Origin: Epiperipatus broadwayi
Lineage: Eukaryota > Onychophora > Udeonychophora > Euonychophora > Peripatidae
Length of the DNA stretch: 64,000 bases
Direction: 5' to 3'
Assembly: GCA_028023455.1 (NCBI GenBank)
Contig: JAQFVV010000274.1
Coordinates: forward strand, 682,001-746,000
A program made the position numbers and the translations under genes. Positions 48,570 through 59,167 of the stretch are shown here, piece after piece. A model generated the notes under the pieces. That model made no database searches and was not told the DNA's origin. It was given only the letters and a program-made list of their open reading frames with translations. Numbering within the stretch: position 1 is the stretch's first letter; each line of letters starts with the position of its first letter.

Positions 48570-49670
48570 TCCAGGGGTATGCCATTGTTTTTGCAAATGG
48601 CAGCGATAACTAAGAATTGTAATAAAACCTGTTTTTCAAGAAGTCAATTTTCACTTAGGGTAAAATGTGATATAGAAAATAAAACAGCATTTAGAACAGG
48701 ACTAGCCTTAAATAAAAATAATTGAACGGTATGTTGTATTTACTTGAACACTGGCATGTCAGAAATTGAGCTGTGATCCATGCACCGGTCACTTCTAGAG
48801 CTTACAATCAACCATGTAGTAATAGTTTAAAAAATATGACTTTAATCCTTAGTTCAAAGAATATGATTTCAATCCTGATTACTAATGAAATAATAAAGAT
48901 AATTAACCATATCTAAGGACTGTTTGGACACTTAGTAAAATGTTCTATACTAAAGTAGAAAACGATCTGAAATCGTTAATTATGTAGATCATAGAATTAT
49001 TGAGCGGGAGAGATAACAGGGAGAGCTTTGACACAGAATTCTTCAACTTTAAAATCAGTCACCTTAAACTTTACAGAAAATAATGTGGAATAATTATTTG
49101 AATAGATATAAAAATACATGAGAACTTATAACTTGTTATCACATTCTGTACTATCATGAAATTTATATTTATGGGATTCCCAATTAAAAGTATATCAATT
49201 AGCCTTATACTTTTAGTGTCAGCAAGATATGCTCATTATGTGGAATTTACCAAAAGCTTTTATTTAAGGATGCTCTTTGCATATCCAAAAAAAGGCTAGA
49301 AACTAAAGCCTCCACCATAAAAACCAACAATAAGATTTTCTTTAATTGTGAACTATTTTATGTTATTTATATTTTAAGTGAGATATGCGTTTGTTTTTGT
49401 AAAACACAATTGCAAATAAATATTGATTCAAACATATATATATATCAGAAGTCTAAGATTAAAGCTAATATTTATTCGGATTAAATAACATAACACATAT
49501 GCTCATCAGCTAAACATCTTAATACGTTCATATTTGCATGTATTTAACAAACAAATAAATATTAAAATTTAATACATTTTAAAACCTGCCTTTTAAAAAA
49601 AATAAATCACAATAAAAGCTTTAAAAACATCAAACGTATATAAATAAAATTAGCTCTGCGTCTGAACTAT
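48570..49670. other. Non-coding 3' flank of GPCR 2
   Basis: AT-rich, no recognised gene or repeat apart from a short TA run near 49434. Confidence 0.45.
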
Positions 49671-49677
49671 AGATAAT

Positions 49678-49680
49678 ACA

Positions 49681-49722
<42 letters not shown>
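49678..49722. repeat. (CA)n(TA)n microsatellite
   Basis: About 18 bp of AC followed by 26 bp of AT. Confidence 0.95.
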
Positions 49723-49727
<5 letters not shown>

Positions 49728-50385
49728 GTTTCCAACCAGTAACCACCTAAACATTCACAGTAAATATAGCAACCAATATCTCTAACTGCTGTCAAGGCAA
49801 CCTTCACACCTTTTAATAGCAAGAATGGAAATCCATTCTTACTAATGATCCATTGAATATATATGGACACTTAAAGATTGCAACTTGACTACAGAGTATG
49901 AAATATTGTTACAATGAAGTTTAAATAAACCTCTTTAAACATGAAATAAACATGTCACTATAATGCAGACTAATAAATAGTCATCTAAAACATTATTTAA
50001 TGCAATACTTTTAAATTGCCCATGTATTATTTAGAAATAATAAGCGAAATAGTGCCTAAAGCTAATCTGGGATAATGATATAATTAGTTTCCAACCAGTA
50101 ACCACCTAAACATTCACAGTAAATATAGCAACCAATATCTCTAACTGCTGTCAAGGCAACCTTCACACCTTTTAATAGCAAGAATGGAAATCCATTCTTA
50201 CTAATGATCCATTGAATATATATGGACACTTAAAGATTGCAACTTGACTACAGAGTATGAAATATTGTTACAATGAAGTTTAAATAAACCTCTTTAAACA
50301 TGAAATAAACATGTCACTATAATGCAGACTAATAAATAGTCATCTAAAACATTATTTAATGCAATACTTTTAAATTGCCCATGTA

Positions 50386-50392
<7 letters not shown>
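49721..50392 (+). repeat. Direct duplication of 313 bp, copies 359 bp apart
   Basis: 49721-50033 and 50080-50392 are identical as far as I can read, separated by 46 bp. A (TA)n run precedes the first copy and follows the second. Confidence 0.95.

Positions 50393-50433
<41 letters not shown>
50390..50433. repeat. (TA)n microsatellite
   Basis: About 40 bp of TA after the second duplication copy. Confidence 0.95.
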
Positions 50434-50436
<3 letters not shown>

Positions 50437-50492
50437 TAAAATATCAGTCATATGTCACATGACCTATATACCTTGTATTACCAATATGTAGT

Positions 50493-50723
50493 ATATAAAG
50501 AGCCTGCTAATAGCTCTAAACAAGCTTATTTATTTTATGTTTTTATGAGTTAATATTTTGAATCTAATGTCCTAGCTCCTCACTGATGAGAGCCATAAGC
50601 TTGAAACCGGTCTGGGGATGGGGACCATCATAGATAAAGGCTTCAGGTATTTTCTCTTGTAGCATTTATCATAAAAAAATAAAATAAATAAGCTTGTTTA
50701 GAGCTATTAGCAGGCTCTTTATA
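50493..50723. mobile_element. Foldback with 45-bp perfect arms enclosing a hammerhead
   Basis: Arms 50493-50537 and 50679-50723 are perfect inverse copies (TATAAAGAGCCTGCTAATAG at the outer ends). The interior holds a complete hammerhead motif at 50577-50618. No ORF. Confidence 0.88.
50577..50618 (+). ncRNA. Hammerhead ribozyme, type I, in the foldback
   Basis: Stem I TCCTCA/TGGGGA (6 pairs, one G-U), CTGATGA at 50583-50589, stem II GAGC-CATAA-GCTT (one G-U), GAAA at 50603-50606, stem III CC/GG with no loop, then TC. All invariant core positions are present; predicted cleavage is after C50612. Confidence 0.75.
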
Positions 50724-50732
50724 TTATATATA

Positions 50733-51033
50733 TATTAATAACTTTTATTAGTCATTCATTAGAATAGAGATTATACACTTAATGAAATTTCGGTAGTGTA
50801 ATTTTCTCCGAGTGCTGGTTCAGCACAAAATGTGCATCTTGGGAATAATACATCTTTTTCATATGTCTTTGGTCATATGTTTATGATTACACCCTTCCAC
50901 AAGATGTTAGAAAGAGGATAAAGACCAGCCCCTACCTTATGTGAGAGTGGAATAGTAAAAATTACACTATAGAAATATTATTCATTAAGTGAACAATCTC
51001 GAGTCTAATGAATGATTAATAAAAAATATTAAT
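50733..51033. mobile_element. Foldback with F1-like hammerhead remnant, copy 1
   Basis: Inverted arms (TATTAATAACTTTTATTAGT at left, inverse near 51005-51033) enclose GAGTGCTGGTTCAGCACAAA (50811-50830), the stem II of the F1 hammerhead with CAAA in place of GAAA and no CTGATGA upstream. Confidence 0.65.
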
Positions 51034-51099
51034 ATACTTCCATTAAATAGTTTGTGTCAAAGTTGTGAGAGTGGTAAGTCTGACACATATTATTAAACT

Positions 51100-51360
51100 G
51101 TCGTAATTGGCTCTCTATTTATATACCAAACAATGATGAAGATATGGGTAAGAAATTGTGATCTAGACCAACTTCTATGAATGCTGTTTTAGCATGAAAT
51201 ATGCATCTCAGGGTCTATACATCTTTTTACATGTCTTTGGTCATATGTTGATGATTATGTTTATGATTACTCTTCTCCACAAGGTATTAAAAATGGATTG
51301 AAACCAGTTCCTACCTTGCATGAGAGTAGTGTAATGAAAATTATACTACAGAAATATTAT
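51100..51360 (+). mobile_element. F1-like unit with hammerhead remnant, copy 2
   Basis: Repeats the interior of 50811-50975 with divergence. Its motif reads CCAACTTCTATGAATGCTG ... GAAATATGCAT, so GAAA remains but the CTGATGA core is altered. Confidence 0.6.
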
Positions 51361-51590
51361 ATGTGTATGTCAATGTATTATCAAATTAATTACCTTTTTA
51401 AAATATTAAGTGCAGTACACCACAATCCTGGCAAACAATCATTTAAAAAAAAACGTTTTAACAATCAAAATTCCAGAGCATGCTCAGTTATACCCTACTA
51501 AATATTTGATTTATGTTTTTAAAACTAGCAATATATCTTTTTCACATAATGCCTTTTTTACTTTTTTTGGGGAAAAGCAGTTTTATGCAG

Positions 51591-51604
51591 TATATATATA
51601 TATA

Positions 51605-51649
<45 letters not shown>

Positions 51650-51651
51650 AG

Positions 51652-51689
<38 letters not shown>
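51591..51689. repeat. (TA)n microsatellite, interrupted
   Basis: About 100 bp of TA with a GATAGAAA interruption near 51648. Confidence 0.95.
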
Positions 51690-51693
<4 letters not shown>

Positions 51694-51962
51694 CCATTTC
51701 TATCATCTAATATTAAGTATTGAAAGTCTTTAGAAAAATTTAACTTTATTTAAATATTCCAATTACATTCAATTGTTAGTAATAGCACACAAGTTAGTAG
51801 TATATACACAATGTTTTGAGAGATATCATTATCCTCTACTCTTCAGATGTTTCTGGTCTGACCAGTGACAGTACTAGCATGGGAATCAAATCTGGACCCT
51901 TAGATTTTTTAATATTGAATTTCAAGGCAACGCTCTAATCAACCAAGCCATCCTGTCAAAGG
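51689..51962 (-). mobile_element. tRNA-like SINE, family G
   Basis: On the - strand it begins with GGATGGCTTGGTTGATTAGAG (A-box-like), has a GATTTGATTCCC B-box-like string about 50 nt later, then a body with a degenerate hammerhead-like CTGAAGAG ... CTCTCAAAAC. The related copy at 5144-5362 lacks the head. Confidence 0.75.
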
Positions 51963-52041
51963 CATCCTTGATTTTATTTAATGTGATGCATTTTGATTGT
52001 TTTACCAAGAAGAAATCTTCAGTCAGGTATCTATATGTGTA

Positions 52042-52485
52042 ATAAACCACTAAGCATCACATGATCACCATCTCTTATAATAGCACATAATTGTTATTAA
52101 ACAAGGCAAAACTCTTTATACAGTAGTGCCACCCTGTGCCAACCAGAGTAATCAATGGATACCAGAAGCTTGTGCATAAAATCCCTACCTAATACCTACT
52201 CATCCAGTATCCCCAGACTAGTTTCTGGCCTGTGGTCATCATCAGTGAGGAGTCTTGGATCTGAAAACACTGCACCTAAATCTTAGGATCTAATGCAACC
52301 CTCCAGCAGCCACCTTTTATCTCTACTTAACTACTATGAAAATGAAAACAATATTTTCAATCTAAGCTCAACAGCTTATATAGTCATATGGGTCTGAACT
52401 CAATTCAGCATCCATATATTTTGGTGTTTTTGGCTCTTTAATAACCACAGCTACCACTATCCTATTAGGCAGGATTGGTGTTAAC
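52042..52485 (-). mobile_element. Foldback family M2, longest copy, with hammerhead
   Basis: Begins with the M2 flank (CACATGATCACCATCTCTTA), continues through the M2 arm (AAGGCAAAACTCT...) and the part missing from other copies: a hammerhead on - at 52210-52251 and about 230 bp of unique body. The same flank restarts at 52486, so two M2 units are head-to-tail with a period of about 440 bp. Confidence 0.8.
52210..52251 (-). ncRNA. Hammerhead ribozyme, type I, M2 family
   Basis: On the - strand: stem I TCCTCA/TGGGGA (identical to the 50577-50618 motif), CTGATGA, stem II TGACC/GGCCA with an ACA loop (one mismatch), GAAA, stem III CT/AG, then TC. Core intact. Confidence 0.7.
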
Positions 52486-52695
52486 CCACTAAACGTCGCA
52501 TGATCACCATCTCTTATACTAGCACATAATTGTTATTAAACAAGGCAAAACTCTTCATACAGTAGTGCCACCCTGTGCCAACTGGAGTAATCAATGGATG
52601 CCATAAGGCTTGAGCATAAAAAACCTTCTGACATCCATTGATTACTCTGGTTGTCTTAGGGTGGCACTACTGCATGGAGAGTTTTGCCTTATGTT
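52486..52695. mobile_element. Foldback family M2, tandem short copy
   Basis: Flank plus a hairpin with arms of about 70 bp (AAACAAGGCAAAACTCTTCA and its inverse). The hammerhead and body are deleted. Confidence 0.85.
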
Positions 52696-53325
52696 TAATA
52701 AACTTATTTTAAAATCATATATAATCAATACATTTTTTTGTAGATTTACGGCTCTTCTTGCAAGCTTATTATTAAATTGTGAGTTATGGTCCAGTTTAAA
52801 AACTTGCCAGGCCAATCTTTCTCATATATTTTATGAAAAAAATCCCTCCAGATGGATCTAGAAGCTTGAAATACTGAAACAACTACACAGAACAAATTTT
52901 TAGTTTTATGTCAAGATTATGACATGCTTTATTAAAACCTTACTAACATTTAATACAACATTTTTCATAATTCATTTTTTACAATGTAGTAATTTTTATT
53001 TATTCTTTGCTAAGATTTTTTTTATAGTTTCAACATAAAGATTTAGATTAAAAAACAGCCCAATAATAAAATGTTTATATAGTTGTTAAAAAATTATATA
53101 TGAATATTTATTGGGTTTTTAAAAATTTAATTGTATTATGTATATTCTATTATGTAGAAATATATTATATATTACATATTTAATTATACGTTATATATAG
53201 AGTAAGTTAAAAACAAACTCTATATATAACATTTGTAAATAGGAGCTTTATTAAAATTAGGTCATCTGACTTGATTTTTTATCAATTTAATTATACGTTA
53301 AAAGGTTTTAATTAAGTGAACTCAT
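52696..53325. other. AT-rich non-coding stretch
   Basis: Only a short hairpin (GTTATATATAGAGT and inverse, about 53191-53230) was seen. Confidence 0.45.
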
Positions 53326-53429
53326 AACAGAGGTAAAACTCTCCATACAGTAGCACTACTCAGTGCAAGCTGGAGTAATCAATGGATGCACTAAGTGGTG
53401 CTACTGTATGGAGAGTTTTGTCTCTGTTT
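53326..53429. mobile_element. Foldback family M2, minimal copy
   Basis: About 104 bp: AACAGAGGTAAAACTCTCCA and its inverse with short inner sequence. The outer GATCATGTGATGT motif lies about 30 bp downstream as in other M2 copies. Confidence 0.85.
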
Positions 53430-53498
53430 AAACAGCTTGTCTAAGCATAAAGAACGATGATCATGTGATGTTAAGTAAACATATATTTGAATATTGTA

Positions 53499-53532
53499 GC
53501 TCTGATGAAGATTACTAGACAATTGAAAATGA
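53499..53532 (+). ncRNA. Degenerate hammerhead-like motif
   Basis: CTGATGAA, weak stem GATT/AATT and GAAA, without recognisable stems I or III. Probably a decayed PLE or SINE end. Confidence 0.3.
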
Positions 53533-53539
53533 AAAGAAA

Positions 53540-54631
53540 TTCCAAAGAGTAAATAAAATGTACTGCATTGGAAAAAATATATTAAATGATATTATATACA
53601 TGCAATGCATAAATGATCAAGAAGTGAAAAAAAATTATTAAAAACTTCTAATCCCTTTTTGATTTTGGATAAATATATATATATATATGGCTTGAATGTA
53701 TTTGTATGTATGTAAAATAAAAAAACAACACATATAATAAAGAGAATAATTATCTTTTCTAAAAAATGTTATGGCTGGGTGCTTATTTGCTGGTTTGTTT
53801 AGCGTTTGAGGGTAGATATTTGCCAGTACATAAAAAAGTAAATCTAATTCCCGAACGTAATTCTGTTTTCTTTAATTTAATTTTTGGATAGGTTTATTGT
53901 CCTCAGAAAGTTAATATTATATGTAGTGAATCAAATGACAAGGGAAAAAAAATTAAATAGGCTTGGTACATTGCTAATTCTACAAACATTATAAATCTAA
54001 AATTTAATAGTGTACAAAGGAGTATGCTCTGCAATTTTGATCGTTAAAAACGTTTTTTTAATGGTTGTTTGCCATGATTCTGGACTTCTGCATTTAAAGG
54101 GAACTCATCTATTAATATTTCAAAAAGATTATTATTCTGTTTAATATATTTATGTATACATGTTTTATTATTTACAGTTTGGATGCATATGTTGATGTTT
54201 TTATAGATTTTATTATGATTTATTTTTCAAAGAAGATAAGTTTTAAAATGGATTAAATTTTAATATTTATTTGTTTGCTATATACATGATGATGAATGTG
54301 TGTATACATTTATGTGTATTTGTGCATGTATGCACATGCTTAATATATATATATATATATAAACTTAAATAAAAGAGGCTATGTTGATTTCAAAAAATTA
54401 TCAAATGTTAATGAATCACCAGTCATCAAATGTTAAGTTAACAGAATGATGGAAAATCTGAATTGAACTATGGGTATCGTTGAAGATTGTCTCGTTTTGA
54501 TTATTCAATGTTATATAGTTGATAAAGACTACAAAATGTTTAGTCGAAAGTACTTCTAAAAATAATATAATTTATTTAAATTTTACTATATTTTGATATA
54601 TATATATATATATTGATTTATATATATATAC
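53540..54631. other. AT-rich non-coding stretch left of the Gypsy LTR
   Basis: Short TA runs (53673-53688, 54344-54361, 54599-54630) and the hammerhead-like string at 54517-54555; no gene recognised. Confidence 0.45.
54517..54555 (+). ncRNA. Degenerate hammerhead-like motif (PLE-end type)
   Basis: TTGATAA (core CTGATGA changed at two places), stem II GACTA/TAGTC, GAAA, then GTAC. Predicted inactive. Confidence 0.35.
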
Positions 54632-54660
54632 TGTCTTTCATATATTTATGCAAAAGATCC

Positions 54661-54670
54661 CCCCCCCCCA
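54661..54670 (+). repeat. Poly(C) run near LTR start
   Basis: C10-C11 run at the point where the right LTR reads AACCCCTACCCC. Confidence 0.9.
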
Positions 54671-55183
54671 TTCAAAATGTCTAGCGTGATTCAGTCTAAT
54701 TGGAAACGCAATAAAGTTGTGATTCTTTAAAAATGAAAAATAAAATCATAATTTTGATTTTTAGTATTGATGGATTTAAATAGAATGTTATATCGTCTTA
54801 TTTTATTTTATTATTTTTTTTTTTATCTGTCTCAATAAAAAAAAAAAAAAGAAATTAATTATCCAATCATTAAAAAGAAAGAAAAAAGATACTTGAGTTA
54901 AACTGAGGCAGTATTCAAATTAGACACGTCGTTGAAGAAAGAAGAAATTTTTTTTCTCTCTATCGTCTTACACAGAGGGCTTTAACAAAACGTGAAAATA
55001 AAAATAAAAAGTTTTACTAGAGAAATTATAATGAAACTGGAATAAATTAAAAGCTTCACTCTCTCCATGCTGTGCCATGACTTTCTATTAATGAAATAGC
55101 CTGCCTTCGTTTGAATAAAATGGACCGTAAAACTGGAAGGTAACTTTTATAAAATATTAAAACATAAGTCTCAAATATTACAA

Positions 55184-55395
55184 AATGAATTATTGTATAA
55201 GCTATAAATGCTTGACTGCTTATAAGGTTCTTACCTTAAATAAATTATTGTATAAGTTATAAATGCTTGACTGCTTATAAGGTTCTTACCTTAAATAAAT
55301 TATTGTATAAGTTATAAATGCTTGACTGCTTATAAGGTTCTTACCTTAAATGAAATTATTGTATAAACTATAAATGCTTGACTGCTTCTAAATCA
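55184..55395 (+). repeat. Tandem array in LTR, four units of about 56 bp
   Basis: Each contains TAAATGCTTGACTGCTT and most GGTTCTTACCTTAAAT. The right LTR has an array of the same unit at about 63560-63770 with different spacing. Confidence 0.92.
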
Positions 55396-55429
55396 TGAAA
55401 TGCTCCATAAACAAAAATTTGTTGAGTTC

Positions 55430-55870
55430 AAATGTCTACCAATCAGTAATAATTCAATAAAATGATAAATACTCTATAAATCATAAATATTTGGATATTT
55501 CTGGGTTAAATCATTGTAATGTAATAAAGTTTATGTGTAAGAATATGCTTCTACATTTGGCTAAAATATAAATGCCTCAATTATCAAATGATAAATACTC
55601 TATAAATCATAAATATTTAACTGCTTTTAAACTCATTGTAATGTAATAAAGTTTATGTGTGAGGATATGCTTCTACATTTGGCTAAAATATAAATGCCTC
55701 AATTATCAAATGATAAGATACTCTATAAATCATAAATACTTATCTGCTTCTAAATTTACTATAATGTCACAAAGATTATGTGTAAAAATATACTTCCATA
55801 CTTGGCTAGAGTATGAATGTTTTAATTATCAAATGATAAGATAACGAAATGTTATATAAATCATAAATGT
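55430..55870 (+). repeat. Tandem array in LTR, three units of about 130 bp
   Basis: Units share AAATGATAAATACTCTATAA, TGTAATAAAGTTTATGTGT and GCTTCTACATTTGGCTA, with the third unit diverged. Confidence 0.88.
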
Positions 55871-55884
55871 TTAATTACTACCAA

Positions 55885-56665
55885 ATTTCTTCTCATAAAA
55901 AAAATTAATGAACTATCATTGAATTAGGATATTCATAGTTTTCTTCTCTCAAGTGAATTCAAAATGAACTATTAAATGAATTCGGAATGAATAATTATTA
56001 AATCAGTATAATCACAAGCTTTTTCTCATAAAAAAATTAATGAACTATCATTGAATTAGGATATTCATAATTTTCTTCTCTCAAGTGAATTCAAAATGAA
56101 CTATTAAATGAATTCGGAATGAATTATTATTAAATCAGAGTAATCCCAAGCTTTTCTCATAAAAGAATTAATGAACTATCATTGAATTAGGATATTCATA
56201 ATTTTCTTCTCTCAAGTGAATTCAAAATGAACTATTAACTGAATTCGGAATGAATTATTATTAAATCAGAGTAATCACAAGCTTTTCTCATAAAAAAATT
56301 AATGAACTATCATTGAATTAGGATTTTCATAATTATCTTCTCTCAAGTGAATTCAAAATGAACTATTAACTGAATTTGGAATGAATTATTATTAAATCAG
56401 AGTAATCCCAAGCTTTTCTCATAAAAAAATTAATGAACTATTATTGAATTAGGATATTCATAATTATCTTCTCTCAAGTGAATTCAAAATGAACTATTAA
56501 ATGAATTCGGAATGAATTATTGTTAAATCAGAATAATCACAAGCTTCTTCCCATAAAAGAATTAATGAACTATCATTGAATTAGGATATTCATAATTATC
56601 TTCTCTCAAGTGAATTAAAATGAATGTTAATTAAATTGGAATGAATTATTACTAGACCAGAATGT
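55885..56665 (+). repeat. Tandem array in LTR, six units of 131 bp
   Basis: AATGAACTATCATTGAATTA recurs at about 55908, 56039, 56170, 56301, 56432 and 56563. Units are highly similar; the last is decayed at its end. Confidence 0.95.
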
Positions 56666-57069
56666 TTACAAGTTTATTCTTTAATTGTTATCTAATAAAT
56701 TTTTTGTTACTAAAAATTAAATTGGTTGTCCAGTTATCCAATTCTATTTTGTTTATCTATCACATCACTCACCAATTATAGCACTGGTTCATGAGAATCT
56801 CATGTTCTCTGAGCTACGTCTGACATAGCTAGACCAAGGCCAGTCAGGTTGTAGTAAGACAGAACTCTAATGGCGCTGTTTGGAAAACCAAACATATAAA
56901 TGTTTAGATGTTCCCAGTCTCTATTGTACTACATCCTCTGATGAGCAGGAAATATTGTTGTAGGTGCCATTAACATCTGCATTAGGAATGTCAATTGATA
57001 GTTCCTTCCTACAGCATGCTCATCAGAAAATTGTTACGACTGAGGTAATAAAACGGTTGTATGGCGGTC

Positions 57070-57290
57070 CGGTTACATTTGGCGTCCAACTGTGAGGCTT
57101 TACCTGGCTAACCTACGGGGGCGGTTACATTTGCGTCAACGTGAGGCTTTACCTGGATAAACTATTTTTAGGTTCTCCAGTTACATTTGTCTTTCAACTG
57201 TGAGGTTTTATTCAGCTAGCCTAACCATAGGCACTTATTACATTGCCACCTTACTATGAAGTCCGATCTAGCTAGCCTACTAATAAGCAT
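57070..57290 (+). repeat. Primer-site region repeated about four times
   Basis: Units start at about 57070, 57122, 57178 and 57235, each with GTTACATT, a CAACTGTGAGG-like block and GGCTAACCTA-like block, with increasing decay. Only the first keeps a full primer site. Confidence 0.8.
57080..57097 (+). promoter_or_regulatory. Primer binding site, tRNA-Lys-like
   Basis: TGGCGTCCAACTGTGAGG, close to the complement of a tRNA-Lys(CUU) 3' end (TGGCGCCCAACGTGGGG), 2 nt after the LTR. Confidence 0.7.
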
Positions 57291-57520
57291 AAGCAGATCA
57301 CGATTCTGTGATATGAACAGTGCATATGATGTAGTGATGTAAATTGTTCAGGAAGGATAAAGAAATAAAAGTTTAAAAGAAAGGCAAAACAAAATGAATG
57401 GCATAAAGAATGAAACAGGCATTTCAAAGAAGATGGAGTGAGGTCATGGTGTGGATGGAGAGAGAAGCTTATTAAGGTTGAATCTAAAAAGATACCATTA
57501 AACTAAAAAAAAAAATATTG

Positions 57521-59167
57521 ATGAAAACCAGATCAAAATCAAAAAAAATGATGAATACAGAAAGCATAGAGGATCCTCCTGAGAAAGAAGATAAGCAAGA
57601 AGCTAAAGCAGATGAGGAATCAGAGAAAACAGAAGAAATAGTTACATTAGCCCAGTTATTGGAAATTATAAAAGCAGGCCATAAAGAAAGGAGAAGAAGA
57701 TAACAAAAAAGAGATAAGCAAAGAGAAGAAGATACAAAAAAAGAAGAGGAGAAGAAAGGAGGGGAAGGAGGGAAAAAAAAAAGAAAAGGAGAAAAGAAAG
57801 AGAAAAAAAAGAGAAAAAAAAGAATCAAACAGAGAGAAGAAGATAACAAAAAAAGAGATAAGCAAAGAGAAGAAGATATCAAACAGAGAGAAGAAGATAA
57901 AAAACAAATTATGGAAGCAGTGGAAAATCAGAATGAAAAATTTGAGCAAATAATTAGACAAGTAAATGATCAAATATTGAAAATAAAAGAAGATGTCATG
58001 AATGAAGTTAAAGGCTCACTAATAGAGCAAGAAATCAAAATGACCCAAATATGTGAGACCATGGATATGAAGATAATAGAAATTCAAGAATCCATGCAGG
58101 AGAAGGTGGATATATTGACCACCAAGATGAGGAAGATGGAAATAAAAGATAGCAATATATTGCCTAAACAGAATGAGGCAGAAACAATCCCAAAAGAAAG
58201 CCAAAAAGAAAATTGCCGAGTTAGTTATGAAGTCCCCCCAACCAACCAGATGTCTGGAATTGTGAACCAATTCCTAAAAATCAGAACTTTTTCTGGGAGC
58301 TGCAATGAAGCACCGATAGAATATATAAAAAGCTTGGAGAGATATTTTACTATTAACGTATTATCAGAAGAGGCAAAAATGGCAATCGCATGTAGCCACC
58401 TCCAAGGAACAGCACAGGCATGGTGGGATTCACTGTTTGCCCAACCTACAAGTTTTGACGAATTTAAAGGGGCGCTAATGAATTGTTACTGGAGCGATGA
58501 GTGTCAAGAGGGGATTAAATATAAGGTATCCCAGGAGAAATGTCCTCCTGGAGAGCTTTATACACCATTCTTTAGAAGACAGGTGGCCAAGTTGAGAGCC
58601 TTGACGTATGATCCTCTATCTGAACTCCAGATCATCAGATTAATACGACACAGTTTTCCAAATTATATAGAGAGAATGCTAATTGGGACTGATCGTCGAT
58701 CCATCGAGCAAGTTGCTGAACTATTAACAGCTTATGATAGTTGCAGTGCCTCAGCAACCAAGGAAGGAGGAACAAAACAACCACAAAATAAACCTCCCTA
58801 TAGAAGAGATAATGGGCCTAACATAGGAACCATTAGATATAAAAGGAAAATGCCTCCTCGGCAATATGGCAATGACAACCCACCACCACGGTATCAGCAC
58901 CAAAGAAATCAGACACCACCATGGAAAAGGCAAAGACGATATTCGACAGGCAACGTGCAGAGTCCTTACCAAACCCGAGTTATCAGAAGATCCAACAGTG
59001 ATGATAACCTGCAAAGAAGTGTGGGCACAACTACTGAAACACGGAGAAAAGAACAAGAGGGAAGCCGCCACGATGATATCTGGCCTAACAAACATCCAAA
59101 AATGGGACAAGGAACGGATCCTAAAAGACTAAATTATGAAGAGTTAAACAGGGAGGGACCTCGATAA
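57521..59167 (+). pseudogene. Gypsy gag, one in-frame stop
   Basis: The frame opens at ATG 57521 and is interrupted by TAA at 57701-57703. After it comes a Lys/Glu-rich coiled-coil-like segment with several KQREED-type repeats (57704-57905), then the retrotransposon gag domain (capsid-like): RTFSGSCNEAPIEYIKSLER, LQGTAQAWWDSL, FDEFKGAL and YDPLSELQIIRLIRHSFPNY. The C-terminal 140 residues are rich in Pro, Gln, Arg and Asn, without a CCHC zinc knuckle, so nucleic-acid binding is probably by the basic tail. An ATG at 57911 in the same frame gives 418 residues without stops and may be a usable start. Stop TAA at 59165. Confidence 0.88.

Larger units (their letters stand above)
54632..57077 (+). 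repeat. Left LTR, 2446 bp
   Basis: Starts TG (54632) and ends CA (57077), 2 bp before the primer site. The first 930 bp align with 63012-64000 with a modest number of substitutions and indels. AATAAAA near 57043 may be the poly(A) signal. Unusually long for the superfamily because of internal tandem arrays. Confidence 0.9.

Noticed and set aside
51410-51733. Tyr/Ile repeat ORFs
   Set aside because: Produced by the TA microsatellite at 51591-51689.
55885-56665. Regular 131-bp repeats resembling an array
   Set aside because: Not CRISPR: no short repeat/variable spacer pattern, the whole unit is conserved and it lies in an LTR of a eukaryotic element.
57484-57973. Ser/Phe/Leu-rich membrane-like ORFs on the - strand
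   Set aside because: Antisense of the Lys/Glu-rich gag segment.
58751-59110. - strand ORF of 119 codons
   Set aside because: Antisense shadow of the gag C-terminal region.
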